NCBI RefSeq assembly: GCF_000374025.1
Contig: NZ_KB893239.1
Span: forward strand, 206,844 to 270,843
Source: Spirosoma panaciterrae DSM 21099
GTDB taxonomy: Bacteria > Bacteroidota > Bacteroidia > Cytophagales > Spirosomataceae
DNA: 64,000 nucleotides
Direction: 5' to 3'
The position numbers were made by a program, and so were the translations under genes. Shown here piece by piece: positions 17,495-26,195 of this stretch. The notes beneath the pieces are model-generated. The model ran no database searches. It saw only the letters and a program-made list of their open reading frames with translations, and had not been told where the DNA came from. Within the stretch, counting starts at the first letter, position 1, and each line of letters opens with the position of its first letter.

Positions 17495-18658
17495 TTAAAA
17501 TTGCCACCAACGCGGCTGATTAGGGGTTCTATATAGACTATTCTCGCAAACCACGCAGTTCGAAGGAACGGGGATAATGACGGGCGGATCGGCGTCGGGG
17601 GGACCTTGCCCATTGCTTCTGTCAACGTTGATATACTGCTCTACAAGCCCGGTAGCCCCGAAATAGCCGTACACCATGGTCGTAGGGTCATTGACACAAC
17701 GCAGGTTACCAGGGGCCGATGCTGGAGCCGGATCGAACAAGCCCCCCGTATTATTCACCAATCCACGAACACTCTTCCAGAAATCGTACGCTCCTTTGCT
17801 TAACGCCTGCTGCTGTATCTCCAGATAGTACTTACTCTTTGATTTGTAAGGCACACGCATAATAAACTGCCGGCTGATCGACTGGCCATTGACATTGACA
17901 TCGGAGGTCACATTGATGCAGTTGTAACATCGGGTAATATCCCAGCAATTTGAGCAACAGCCCAATCCGGTTACGGTATTCGTATTGGGTACTTCCCGCT
18001 TAAAACAGACGGCTGTGAATTCATAATGTGTCCAGTCCCAGCGATAGAAGTTGCCCGGCGCTTCTGGGTCTTTCGTATCCAGATACACATTCCATCCCTG
18101 GCGTTTTGCCAGACTGCTGCTTCCCGGCTCTACCGTATACTCGTAATATATTTTCTGGATGGGTGGTGCCGCTACCAATACTTCAGGATCTGATTCGTAT
18201 TTCTTCCCTGCTTTCGTTTGAATGGTCAATTTATAACTACGGCCTGCTACCCCCTTTATCCCATTCGCTGATGTCATGTACACCCCTCCCGAAGCCTGTT
18301 CTTTCAGCACTTCCTGATTGCCCTGATTATCCGAAATGGTTACGGTAGCCCCCGTTTCGAGCAGGTTCAGGCTTTTATAGGAATAATCGGCCGTTCGGGT
18401 CAGTTTGACGGAGTAAGGTCCCGGCTGATCCGTAATCTGGCCTTCCACAACAAGCGAAGCAGGGATACTGACCGCATCGGGCTGAAACTCTGTTACGCAG
18501 GAAGCGACAAATAGCAGCCAAAAGAAAGAGTGAAAGAGTGAATGAGTGAATGAGCGAAGGGCGGACGCGCCAGAAAAAACGATCCGGTAGGTCTTCATGC
18601 TTTCGCTCATTCGCTCTTTCAACATCCGTTGCGGCACTCTTTGAAAATATCGTTTCAT
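17495..18658 (-). CDS. DUF4249-family lipoprotein
   Basis: The 387-residue product is an exported lipoprotein with a lipobox at LLFVASC and mature start CVTEFQPDAVSIPASLVV, the DUF4249 pattern. A beta-rich body follows, with a Cys cluster (LGCCSNCWDITRCYNCIN). The ATG overlaps the TGA of the upstream TonB receptor by one base (TGATG), so the two are coupled; DUF4249 proteins usually pair with such receptors in the outer membrane. The signal peptide contains a repeat-encoded insert (RSFTHSLFHSF, coded by AGTGAATGAG-type units at about 18520-18562). The real start may be MKTYRI, 20 codons downstream of 18658. Confidence 0.8.
   Translation of the reverse strand: MKRYFQRVPQRMLKERMSESMKTYRIVFSGASALRSFTHSLFHSFFWLLFVASCVTEFQPDAVSIPASLVVEGQITDQPGPYSVKLTRTADYSYKSLNLLETGATVTISDNQGNQEVLKEQASGGVYMTSANGIKGVAGRSYKLTIQTKAGKKYESDPEVLVAAPPIQKIYYEYTVEPGSSSLAKRQGWNVYLDTKDPEAPGNFYRWDWTHYEFTAVCFKREVPNTNTVTGLGCCSNCWDITRCYNCINVTSDVNVNGQSISRQFIMRVPYKSKSKYYLEIQQQALSKGAYDFWKSVRGLVNNTGGLFDPAPASAPGNLRCVNDPTTMVYGYFGATGLVEQYINVDRSNGQGPPDADPPVIIPVPSNCVVCENSLYRTPNQPRWWQF
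18520..18623. repeat. GTGAATGA-type repeat inside the DUF4249 signal-peptide region
   Basis: Tandem degenerate units of about 8 bases (GAGTGAATGAGTGAATGAGC) face an inverted copy (CGCTCATTCGCTCTTTC, about 18604-18620). The same octamer family occurs at 28667-28750 and 37112-37139. Here it lies within a coding frame and adds residues to a signal peptide. Confidence 0.6.
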
Positions 18659-21069
18659 CAGAATTTGAAATTGTAGGTCAGGGATGGAAACGCCGTACCG
18701 AAAATGGACAGTTTATACGCATCAGTCGCTGAAGCCGGGCTTAGCTTATAAAAAATGGAATATGCATTTTTATGAGCATAAACGTTGTATACCGAAAAAA
18801 CCCAACTGCTCTGATTCCGCTTTTTCTTTTCGGGGTTTTGCTCAAACGTCATCGAAAAATCCAGGCGGTGGTAATCGGGTACGCGCTGCTGGTTTCGATC
18901 CAGGTAGATCGGGACTTGCGCGCCCCCAATTCGCGAAATCGCTGCGGGCTGCGTAGTCGGTCGTCCGGTGCTGTACGTAAAATTGAGCGACATACTGAAC
19001 CAGGTCGTGGGCCTGTGCGTGGCCAGAATATTGATCGTATGCGGCTTATCGTAATTGGCCGGATACGGATTTCCGTTGTTCACCCGCTCGCTGGCAAAGG
19101 GGCTGTTCATCGTCAGAAAGGTACGGGCAAAGGTATAGCTCATAAAGCCCGTCCAACGGCCCTTGTTTTTGCGTAACAAGCCTTCCAGCCCATATGCCTG
19201 ACCGCTTCCCTGCACGATCTGGGTTTCGACAGCCTGCGCGAGTTGAAGTTCGGCCCCATCGCGGTAATCGATGGCATTGGTCAGCGTTTTGTAATACACC
19301 TCGCCCGATACTTCGAAGGCATTGTCGGGCGTATTCCGAAAATAACCCAGCGACCATTGGTCGGCAATGACCGGCTTGGTATACAGATCGCTCAAATGCC
19401 AGCGCGACGTAGGTAGGGCGGCCGTCGTATTGGTCACCTGCTGAATATACTGCCGTAAACGACTGTAGCCCGCTTTTATCGACTTCCCCTCTCCTACCGA
19501 CCACCGCAGCGCCAGCCGGGGCTCCAGGCCGCCCATGGTGTTGTAGATTTTACCGGCTTCGTAAGTTTTTGTCGAGGTTACGGCTTCGTCCTGTCGCGGG
19601 CCATTTTCCTGGTAGGTCCTTACCGAAGCGGGTCCCCGGTTCAGCAAGGCCGAATACCGCAGCCCGGCAATGAGTGATACATCGGTATTCAGTTTCCACT
19701 CATCCTGAATATAAGCAGCCAATTCATAGGCCTGCTCCCGGGCAATGTCGATCGGCAAAATATTGGAGTATGGTCCCGGAATCCGGGTATTGGGCTGGAT
19801 AGAATAGTCGATGGCACTAATGCCGACCTGCCACTGGTGGGTCTCATTCGGCGTGTAGGTCAGATCGGATTTGATTTGCCGATGCCATACACCTGATTTT
19901 AAATCAAAAGCGTTGGCCGAATCGGGCACCGACAAATCGGCCTTGTAGTGGCTTAAAATAACCGATGTAGCCAGGTTTAATTGCCTACTCATGAAGTAAT
20001 TCCAGCGAACGGAACCCGTCAGTGTCTGGTAATTGAACTTCGTCGATGACGCGTTAATCTCCTGACCCGACAGCGAGTCGGAAGCCAGTTTGAACACATC
20101 CGTACTGACATAGCCCGTAAAGGTGATCGTATTTTTCTCACTGGGCTGATACTTCAGCTTGGTAGTTACATCGTAGAAATTGGCCGTGGTTCCGCGCAGA
20201 TTGGGGGGAGCCAGCTTGAACAGAAAGTCGTTGAACGACGCCCGAACAGCCGCCAGAAACGACAGTTTATTTTTGACAATTGGCCCCTCAATCCCCAATC
20301 GACTTGAAATAAGGCCGATACCACCATTGATGCCCCATTTTTGGGCATCGGGTTCTTTTATTTTCACATCTAGGACAGACGAAGCCCGACCGCCATACGC
20401 AGCCGCGACTCCTCCCCGATTCAGGGTTACGTCGCGTACTACGTCGGGATTGAACACAGAGAAAAAGCCCATCAGGTGACCCGAGTTGAAGACCGGCGCA
20501 TCATCGAACAAAATCAGATTCTGGTCAGTGCTTCCTCCCCGCACGTTGAAACCGGGTGCCCCTTCGCCCACGGTTGTAACCCCAGGCAGCAACAGCAGAC
20601 TTCGCACCACATCGACCTCGCCCATCAGGGGGGGAATCCGGCGGATGCTTCGGATGGTCAATTGCGAAACCCCCATTTCAACCTTACGCACATTACGGTC
20701 GGGGGCCTCACTGGTCACAACGACTTCCTCCAGATCTTTGGAGTCGTCTTCCATCATCACTTCACGAAAAAGTGTGCTGTTCAGCGTGATCGTATCCTGG
20801 CGGGTTCGATAGCCTACGTGCGAAAACCTCAGAATGTATTTCCCAGGGGGAAGTTGTACCGTATAGAAACCATCTTTGGCGGTCACATAGCCTTTCGATA
20901 CATTCAGCACAACAATGTTGGCCCCCTGAATCGGTTTGCCCGTTTTGGCATCCTTCACATAACCCGTAGCCGAAAAGGTAGCGGAAGCAGTATTCGTGTT
21001 TGGTCTTTGCTGAGCAAAGACTTTGTTGAGTACACAAAAGATAACTACGAGTACAAGTAATAACCGCAT
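18658..21069 (-). CDS. TonB-dependent outer-membrane receptor with carboxypeptidase-regulatory-like domain
   Basis: The 803-residue product has a signal peptide (LLLVLVVIFCVLNKVFAQ). A carboxypeptidase-regulatory-like beta domain follows at about residues 30-115 (GYVKDAKTGKPIQGANIVVL to LPPGKYILRFSHVGY). Next come a plug domain (PPLMGEVDVVRSLLLLPGV, GFNVRGGSTDQNLILFDDAPV) and a 22-strand-type barrel ending LSIFGTAFPSLTYNFKF with terminal Phe. It moves an unknown ligand across the outer membrane with TonB energy. Its partner is the coupled DUF4249 lipoprotein downstream. No sigma/anti-sigma pair or glycoside hydrolase is adjacent, so a polysaccharide role is not indicated. Confidence 0.9.
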   Translation of the reverse strand: MRLLLVLVVIFCVLNKVFAQQRPNTNTASATFSATGYVKDAKTGKPIQGANIVVLNVSKGYVTAKDGFYTVQLPPGKYILRFSHVGYRTRQDTITLNSTLFREVMMEDDSKDLEEVVVTSEAPDRNVRKVEMGVSQLTIRSIRRIPPLMGEVDVVRSLLLLPGVTTVGEGAPGFNVRGGSTDQNLILFDDAPVFNSGHLMGFFSVFNPDVVRDVTLNRGGVAAAYGGRASSVLDVKIKEPDAQKWGINGGIGLISSRLGIEGPIVKNKLSFLAAVRASFNDFLFKLAPPNLRGTTANFYDVTTKLKYQPSEKNTITFTGYVSTDVFKLASDSLSGQEINASSTKFNYQTLTGSVRWNYFMSRQLNLATSVILSHYKADLSVPDSANAFDLKSGVWHRQIKSDLTYTPNETHQWQVGISAIDYSIQPNTRIPGPYSNILPIDIAREQAYELAAYIQDEWKLNTDVSLIAGLRYSALLNRGPASVRTYQENGPRQDEAVTSTKTYEAGKIYNTMGGLEPRLALRWSVGEGKSIKAGYSRLRQYIQQVTNTTAALPTSRWHLSDLYTKPVIADQWSLGYFRNTPDNAFEVSGEVYYKTLTNAIDYRDGAELQLAQAVETQIVQGSGQAYGLEGLLRKNKGRWTGFMSYTFARTFLTMNSPFASERVNNGNPYPANYDKPHTINILATHRPTTWFSMSLNFTYSTGRPTTQPAAISRIGGAQVPIYLDRNQQRVPDYHRLDFSMTFEQNPEKKKRNQSSWVFSVYNVYAHKNAYSIFYKLSPASATDAYKLSIFGTAFPSLTYNFKF

Positions 21070-21223
21070 AGAGCCGGGTTTAGAATGCGCAGGATGTTCC
21101 GAAACAGGATTAAACAGGTAATTAAGAATGAAGCCTTGTGGATATAAAGAGCTAATCCGTTGAATTTACCCACTTTACGGCCTTATTAACTAATAATTAA
21201 TCCTGAACCATCCGGCTTTTCTC

Positions 21224-22954
21224 CTACTTACGCAGCCGCTCCCGACGCTGTTGCAGGTAATCGGTCATTTCCTGAAGGGTCAGCGCATTAAAGGTCATGG
21301 CTTTGGTTAGGCCACCTTTTCGCCCAACCGCTACGCCATAGTGCATATCCAGCAACCCGGCCAGGTCATGCGCGTCGGGGTTGATGCTCAACATCACACC
21401 TTGTTGCATGGCGTAATCGATCCAGTGCCAGTCGATGTCGAGTCGATACGGGCTGGCGTTGATTTCGATAACGACATTATGCGCGGCACAGGCATCGATG
21501 ATGGCCCGGTGGTCGATGGGATACCCTTCGCGGGCAAGTAGCAGACGGCCCGTCGGGTGGCCCAGAATCGTTGTATACGGATTTTCAATGGCTTTCAGTA
21601 GTCGCGTTGTTGCTTTTTCGAGCGACATGGTCAGGGTTTGGTGTACCGAAGCCACCACATAATCGAACGTTGCCAGAGTAGCCTCGTCGTAATCCAGGGA
21701 GCCATCGCCCAGAATATCGGATTCGATGCCTTTAAAAATGCGAAAATCGGCGCCGAAACCGGCATTAAGCTGATCAATTTCAGCTTGCTGCTGCCGAACC
21801 CGTTCAGCATCCAGTCCATTGGCATACGAAGCCGTTTTGGAATGATCGGCAATGCCAAAATACGTCAGCCCCAATTCGCGGCAGTATGCAGCCATATCGG
21901 CTACCGATTGCTTGCCATCCGACCAGGTGCTGTGGTTATGCAGTGTACCGCGCAGATCATCCCAGGTTACCAGCTCTTCGGTCTGGTGTTTAGCAGCCCA
22001 GCGAAAGGCGAAACCATCCTCCCGCATTTCCGGGACAATGTATGGCAAACCGGCACGGCTGTAGATGGCTTTTTCGATCTCATCCGTTTCTCCCGTTGCC
22101 ACTTCCGACAAGACGCTGGTATAAGCCACCTGCAACAGCGACGCCCCCCCCACGCCTACCTGCTGTAAATGCGATTCGGTGGCGGTTTGAACAAATAACT
22201 GTCGGTTCATCTGCTCAGCCGGATACAGGAGTAACTCAACCTGTACATCAAAACCAGCGAGCTTTCCCCGCCAGATAAAGGGTGACGAGTCTGACTCATT
22301 CTGCTCCAGGTTGGGGAGGCTTTTCAGCGTAAGCATGGCCGAAAGTGGGTCGCTGGTTTGGACAAGCAGTTGTATGGTATCTACCTCCTGGGCTTTCCGA
22401 CGTACCTGCCCGCTTATTTCGACCCGCTCAAAATGTTGTGTTAACTGGTCGTGCAATAGTTTGGCAATCAGGGCTGCTTTGTCCATTCTGACTTTACCCT
22501 GTTGCTCCTGCAGAAACTCCAGAGCCGCCAGAATCTTCTCCTGCGTACTGGCTCCGAAGCCTTTAATTTTGGCAATCTCACCATTTTCGCCCGCCCGTTG
22601 CAGGTCGCGTAGGTTATCGATACCCAATTCCCGCCAGAGCGTTCGTACTTTCTTGACCCCTAACCCTTTAATCCGAAACATATCCAACACACCTTCCGGG
22701 GTTTGAGCCAGTAGTTCGTCGAGTTCGGTCAGGCGGCCTGTTTCGGCAATTTCCCGGATTTTCTGAGCGACCGACTTGCCAACCCCCTGCAGTTTGACCA
22801 GTTCCTCCACGGGTAAACTGGCTAAATCGGCGGTCGATTTATCAAGGTTAAATGCGGCTGTCTGGTACGACCGGGTTTTAAACGCGTCGCGGTCATGGAG
22901 TTCCATTAAGCGGCCCGTCAGTTCGAGCAGGTCAACGATTTCGGAATTAGTCAT
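21224..22954 (-). CDS. polX: PolX-type protein (X-family polymerase domain plus PHP exonuclease), polymerase site degenerate
   Basis: The 576-residue product has the PolX layout. Helix-hairpin-helix DNA-binding motifs come first (LQGVGKSVAQKI, IKGLGVKKVRTLW, IKGFGASTQEKI), then the X-family palm at about 160-320 and a C-terminal PHP domain (LHNHSTWSDGKQS, GIADHSKTASY, EINASPYRLD). PHP metal ligands are present, so 3'-5' exonuclease or AP-site activity is likely. In the palm, the usual GSxRRxxETvgDiD pattern reads SGQVRRKAQEVDTIQLLV near residue 185-200, so both catalytic aspartates appear replaced (Thr and Gln). The third reads VQVELLL, with Glu for Asp. Base-excision repair role is inferred. 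It stands alone. Confidence 0.85.
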   Translation of the reverse strand: MTNSEIVDLLELTGRLMELHDRDAFKTRSYQTAAFNLDKSTADLASLPVEELVKLQGVGKSVAQKIREIAETGRLTELDELLAQTPEGVLDMFRIKGLGVKKVRTLWRELGIDNLRDLQRAGENGEIAKIKGFGASTQEKILAALEFLQEQQGKVRMDKAALIAKLLHDQLTQHFERVEISGQVRRKAQEVDTIQLLVQTSDPLSAMLTLKSLPNLEQNESDSSPFIWRGKLAGFDVQVELLLYPAEQMNRQLFVQTATESHLQQVGVGGASLLQVAYTSVLSEVATGETDEIEKAIYSRAGLPYIVPEMREDGFAFRWAAKHQTEELVTWDDLRGTLHNHSTWSDGKQSVADMAAYCRELGLTYFGIADHSKTASYANGLDAERVRQQQAEIDQLNAGFGADFRIFKGIESDILGDGSLDYDEATLATFDYVVASVHQTLTMSLEKATTRLLKAIENPYTTILGHPTGRLLLAREGYPIDHRAIIDACAAHNVVIEINASPYRLDIDWHWIDYAMQQGVMLSINPDAHDLAGLLDMHYGVAVGRKGGLTKAMTFNALTLQEMTDYLQQRRERLRK

Positions 22955-23081
22955 ACAAAAAGGGGAATTTACTCCGCAATTTAGGCAATCGGTCAGATTT
23001 CAGTCGTGATTCGCCATCGACTAGTCTACCTTTAGTTCATCAAAACCAATTAACCGATTCAACCTTAGATTATTGACACGT

Positions 23082-23393
23082 ATGGAGCCGACTCAATCCA
23101 AATCTGAATACGATCCTTACCTCTGGAAACAAGCCAAAGCCCGTGCGGGTTTTCAGATGCACTTACGTTCCTATTTCATCATCAACGCCGGTCTGTGGAT
23201 TATCTGGCTTGTCAGCAGTTTCTCGATCCATTCATTTACCCGGTTTGGCTATCTATTTCCCTGGCCTATTTTTCCGATGCTGGGTTGGGGCATTGGGCTG
23301 GCGTCACACTATTTTCATGTGTACCATGGTGGCAGTGAGCGCTCAATGATTGAAAAAGAGTATCAGAAGCTGGTTCGACAACAAGGCTATTAG
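23082..23393 (+). CDS. 2TM-domain membrane protein
   Basis: The 103-residue product has a soluble N-terminus (YDPYLWKQAKARAGFQMHL) and two closely spaced membrane segments (SYFIINAGLWIIWLVSSF and FPMLGWGIGLASHYFHVY), then a charged end (ERSMIEKEYQKLV). This is the 2TM domain pattern, common in Bacteroidota and often linked to LytTR or histidine-kinase genes. No such partner is next to it here; the neighbour is divergent polX. The ATG at 23082 is preferred to a TTG three codons upstream. Function is unknown. Confidence 0.8.
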   Translation: MEPTQSKSEYDPYLWKQAKARAGFQMHLRSYFIINAGLWIIWLVSSFSIHSFTRFGYLFPWPIFPMLGWGIGLASHYFHVYHGGSERSMIEKEYQKLVRQQGY

Positions 23394-23430
23394 TGCGTAT
23401 AGAGTCCGATTTAAGATTCTGACTCTGTAC

Positions 23431-23997
23431 TCATCGGTTAATCACCAGATCGTACTTCGTGAGGAGCCCCGGCAGATTGTGTAGTGAGAAACGAGCCTTT
23501 TTGAGTTTATTATCTTCCGGACTGATGATCAGATTGTATGAACTGGAGAAGTCGACCTGACTCAGGTCATTGCCTTCAAATTTGGTCAGCTCCAGATTAC
23601 AGTTTGTAAAGAGAGTCCCGACCAGTTCACAATTCAGAAAAAAGGCTTCGCGTATCGAACAGTCGATAAACGAAGCCTTTTTCAACTTCCGGTTCAGGAA
23701 AACGGTGTAATCAAGTTGACACGTCTGGAAATCGACGTGAAAACCGAATGGGTTGCACTGTCCAAAGTCGATGTGAGTCAATTGGCAGTTGGTAAACCGA
23801 ACATCGTACAGCTTTGTATTTTTCAACTGAGCCCGCGTCAGATTACAGGCTTCAAACCGACAATCGACAAAACTGGCGCTATTGAGCACAGCCTGGGTTA
23901 AATCCAGTTTTCGAAACGTACACTGCTCGAATTCCTGCCCGGCCCACTTCGCTATATCACTTGTCAGTGGCTCAAAAATCTGATCGTAGTATTCCAT
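23431..23997 (-). CDS. Pentapeptide-repeat protein
   Basis: The 188-residue product is made almost wholly of degenerate A(D/N)LxF-type pentapeptides: FEQCTFRKLDLTQAVLNSAS, FVDCRFEACNLTRAQLKNTK, LYDVRFTNCQLTHIDFGQCN and so on to about residue 165. These form a right-handed quadrilateral beta-helix. The size and Cys-rich register resemble Qnr/MfpA-type DNA-mimic proteins that protect gyrase, but many pentapeptide proteins have other roles and key Qnr loops cannot be confirmed. It lies 10 bases downstream of thyA on the same strand and may be co-transcribed with it. Confidence 0.85.
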   Translation of the reverse strand: MEYYDQIFEPLTSDIAKWAGQEFEQCTFRKLDLTQAVLNSASFVDCRFEACNLTRAQLKNTKLYDVRFTNCQLTHIDFGQCNPFGFHVDFQTCQLDYTVFLNRKLKKASFIDCSIREAFFLNCELVGTLFTNCNLELTKFEGNDLSQVDFSSSYNLIISPEDNKLKKARFSLHNLPGLLTKYDLVINR

Positions 23998-24007
23998 TTC
24001 CCGAAGG

Positions 24008-24802
24008 CTAAACGGCTACCGGAGCCTTGATGGCCGGATAGGGATTGTAGTTTTCGAGCGTAAAATCTTCGTAGCTGAAGTCGAAAATAGAGGTTATGTC
24101 GGGATTTAGGCGCATGGTTGGCAGCGGACGAGGTTCGCGGGAAAGCTGCGTTTCGACCTGATCCAAATGATTCAGATACAGGTGTGTATCCCCTCCCGTC
24201 CAGATAAACTCATGGGCAATGTAGCCGCACTCCTGTGCGATCATCATGGTCAGCAGGGCATAGCTGGCAATATTGAACGGTACACCCAGAAAGACATCGG
24301 CACTGCGCTGATAAAGCTGGCAGGACAGTTTCCCATCGGCCACATAAAACTGAAAAAGCGCATGGCAGGGTGGCAACGCCATGTTGGGTACATCGGCAGG
24401 GTTCCAGGCCGAAACAATCATCCGTCGCGAATCAGGATTATTCTTTAACTGTTTTAGAACATCCTGCAACTGATCGATCACCCGTCCGTCCGAAGCGGCC
24501 CAGCTCCGCCACTGTTTCCCATACACAGGCCCTAAATCACCGTTTTCGTCGGCCCATTCATCCCAGATCGACACGCCGTTATCTTTCAGGTATTTAATAT
24601 TCGTATCGCCCTTGATAAACCACAGCAATTCATGGATAATGGATTTCGTATGGACTTTCTTGGTTGTCAGAAGCGGAAAGCCATCTTCCAGATTGAAGCG
24701 CATCTGATAACCAAAAACGCTGAGGGTGCCGGTGCCGGTACGGTCGGTCTTACGCGTGCCGTTCTGAAGGATATGGCGAAGGAGGTCGTGGTACTGTTGC
24801 AT
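24008..24802 (-). CDS. thyA: Thymidylate synthase ThyA
   Basis: ThyA makes dTMP from dUMP using methylene-tetrahydrofolate. The 264-residue product matches the E. coli enzyme length and motifs: DRTGTGTLSVFGYQMRF, the substrate segment IWDEWADENGDLGPVYGKQWR, the catalytic Cys in ALPPCHALFQFYV (about residue 146), QRSADVFLGVPFNIASYALL and the C-terminal end YPAIKAPVAV. Start 24802 (MQQYHDLL) matches the family N-terminus; a TTG two codons earlier is unlikely. The pentapeptide-repeat gene follows at 10 bases. A dihydrofolate reductase gene is not seen next to it. Confidence 0.97.
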   Translation of the reverse strand: MQQYHDLLRHILQNGTRKTDRTGTGTLSVFGYQMRFNLEDGFPLLTTKKVHTKSIIHELLWFIKGDTNIKYLKDNGVSIWDEWADENGDLGPVYGKQWRSWAASDGRVIDQLQDVLKQLKNNPDSRRMIVSAWNPADVPNMALPPCHALFQFYVADGKLSCQLYQRSADVFLGVPFNIASYALLTMMIAQECGYIAHEFIWTGGDTHLYLNHLDQVETQLSREPRPLPTMRLNPDITSIFDFSYEDFTLENYNPYPAIKAPVAV

Positions 24803-24845
24803 AATCAAAAGTCGGAAGTCGGAAGGGATAAGTCAACCGTTGGGC

Positions 24846-24888
24846 AAAAATAAACCCCTCGACCAATCAGGATGAGGGGTTTATTTTT
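24846..24888 (-). terminator. Perfect 15-bp terminator hairpin after the Cys-rich miniprotein gene
   Basis: AAAAATAAACCCCTC (24846-24860) pairs perfectly with GAGGGGTTTATTTTT (24874-24888) over a 13-base loop. A-rich and T-rich ends make it able to act in both directions. It ends the leftward miniprotein gene at 24939 and separates it from thyA. Confidence 0.75.
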
Positions 24889-24938
24889 GTTGTTCGCAGT
24901 ACGTCATCAGGCCTTTACGCTTTATACGACAGGCACTT

Positions 24939-25106
24939 TTAGGCTTGTGCTTTTTTCATGCAGCAGGCATGGCTGCCTTTCTCGCACGATTTTTCGCAGT
25001 TTTCAGCTTTCGCTTTTTTTGCCTTTTTCTCTTTACGGATTTCTCCGGCAAACAAAACCGTAGTCAGGGTGGTCAGCAGGGCCAATCCAAGCAGGGCTTT
25101 TTTCAT
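24939..25106 (-). CDS. Small Cys/Lys-rich exported protein (55 residues)
   Basis: Reading leftward from the ATG at 25106 gives a 55-codon frame ending TAA at 24939. The product begins MKKALLGLALLTTLTTVLFA, a good signal peptide with a likely cut after FAGE or FA. The mature part is Lys-rich then Cys-rich: KKAKKAKAENCEKSCEKGSH followed by ACCMKK and AQA. Four Cys and one His in 13 residues (C-x3-C-x4-H-x-CC) suggest metal binding or disulfides in the periplasm. A perfect terminator lies just downstream, and the coding frame matches normal codon use, so I think it is real. I do not recognise a named family. Confidence 0.65.
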   Translation of the reverse strand: MKKALLGLALLTTLTTVLFAGEIRKEKKAKKAKAENCEKSCEKGSHACCMKKAQA

Positions 25107-25242
25107 GGTACATGTAGTTTAGCAGGGTTTATGCGATAACGCATAGTATCCAATTTTATGCAAAAACTACGCCATTTACTGTCGCACAGCCTTGTCGTTC
25201 ACCTGATAAAAATGAATCGGCCCAGTGGGCTACAGGCACCTG

Positions 25243-25659
25243 TTACTCCTGAATCTCAAACGAATACGTAATATCGGCAGACGGGCGAAACTGGGCCGTT
25301 GCGGAACAATACTTATCCATCGACAGATCGATAGCCCGCTTTACTTTGTCAGTATCCAGTTTACCTTTCAGCAGGTAAGTGATATGAATTTTACGGAATG
25401 GAGCCGGGTGAGCATCTTTTTCACGCATCCCATCTACTTTCAGCCGAAAATCTTCGATAACATACTTCTGTTTTTGCAGAATCAGAATTACGTCGATAGC
25501 GGTACATCCGGCCAGGCCCATCAGTAGCATTTCCATAGGCCGGGCTCCGGCATTATGGCCGCCAATATCGGTAGCGGCATCCATGTGCTGGGCAACTCCC
25601 GATTTGCCGATGGCTTCAAAATGAAAAGCATCATCGACACGCACCAGTTCGATCTGCAT
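25243..25659 (-). CDS. OsmC-family protein (YhfA-like)
   Basis: The 138-residue product has the OsmC fold pattern: GARPMEMLLMGLAGCTAIDVILIL, with the peroxidatic-type Cys near residue 55, and IDLSMDKYCSATAQFRPSADITYSFEI with the second Cys near 116. OsmC-like proteins reduce organic hydroperoxides with a Cys pair; this subgroup (YhfA-like) is less studied. I chose the ATG at 25659 (MQIELVRVDDAF) to match family length; an in-frame ATG at 25704 would add 15 residues. It is divergent from the gene at 25766. It would act in the cytoplasm. Confidence 0.85.
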   Translation of the reverse strand: MQIELVRVDDAFHFEAIGKSGVAQHMDAATDIGGHNAGARPMEMLLMGLAGCTAIDVILILQKQKYVIEDFRLKVDGMREKDAHPAPFRKIHITYLLKGKLDTDKVKRAIDLSMDKYCSATAQFRPSADITYSFEIQE

Positions 25660-25765
25660 TGTGTTAAATTCCTGAGTAGCAGTAACGGGTTGTGAATCAA
25701 GCATTGTCTTTTTTGCGTTTATAACCTAAACTGTTTATATTCACCATCTCAAAGTAAATAAAACC

Positions 25766-26119
25766 ATGTCCGAAAAATTCACCGACGATCTTTTCGACCT
25801 TAAAAACGACCGCCGGTTAAGCGTATACTTATACCGGGCAGGGTTCGGTGCCTGGTTGTTTTACATTGTTTCGGGTGCACGATTTATGCAATCGGTGAGT
25901 ATGTACCGAACAGATTTCGGCGTGTTCTCGTTCTTTTTAATGGTCATGGGCTTGTCGGCTTCTATGATTTATGATTACCATCACCACAGGAACGAGTTTG
26001 ATCAGAAGAAAAAATGGCTGGCTATTAGCTATTTAGTCCTGGCGGCATTGGTCTATTTTTTCATCCTGCACAACGAGCCGATCAGTCTGGACCACCTTTT
26101 TGGGAAAGGTTTATTTTAA
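25766..26119 (+). CDS. Small membrane protein of unknown function
   Basis: The 117-residue product has three hydrophobic segments: AGFGAWLFYIVSGARF, GVFSFFLMVMGLSASMIYDY and KWLAISYLVLAALVYFFIL. A charged His/Lys loop (HHHRNEFDQKKK) separates the last two. No catalytic motif is visible and I do not recognise the family. It is divergent from the OsmC gene and ends 76 bases before the convergent kinase gene; that gap holds a weak palindrome of the CACAGAT family. Confidence 0.6.
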   Translation: MSEKFTDDLFDLKNDRRLSVYLYRAGFGAWLFYIVSGARFMQSVSMYRTDFGVFSFFLMVMGLSASMIYDYHHHRNEFDQKKKWLAISYLVLAALVYFFILHNEPISLDHLFGKGLF

Positions 26120-26195
26120 TTCTGCTTCATCTGGAACCCCGATTTTTATGATTCGCACAGATCATAATCATCCTAAGAATCTGCGTTCTATACCT

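Noticed and set aside
23431..23997. Firm Qnr quinolone-resistance call
   Set aside because: Pentapeptide repeats alone do not show gyrase protection, and characteristic Qnr loops could not be identified.
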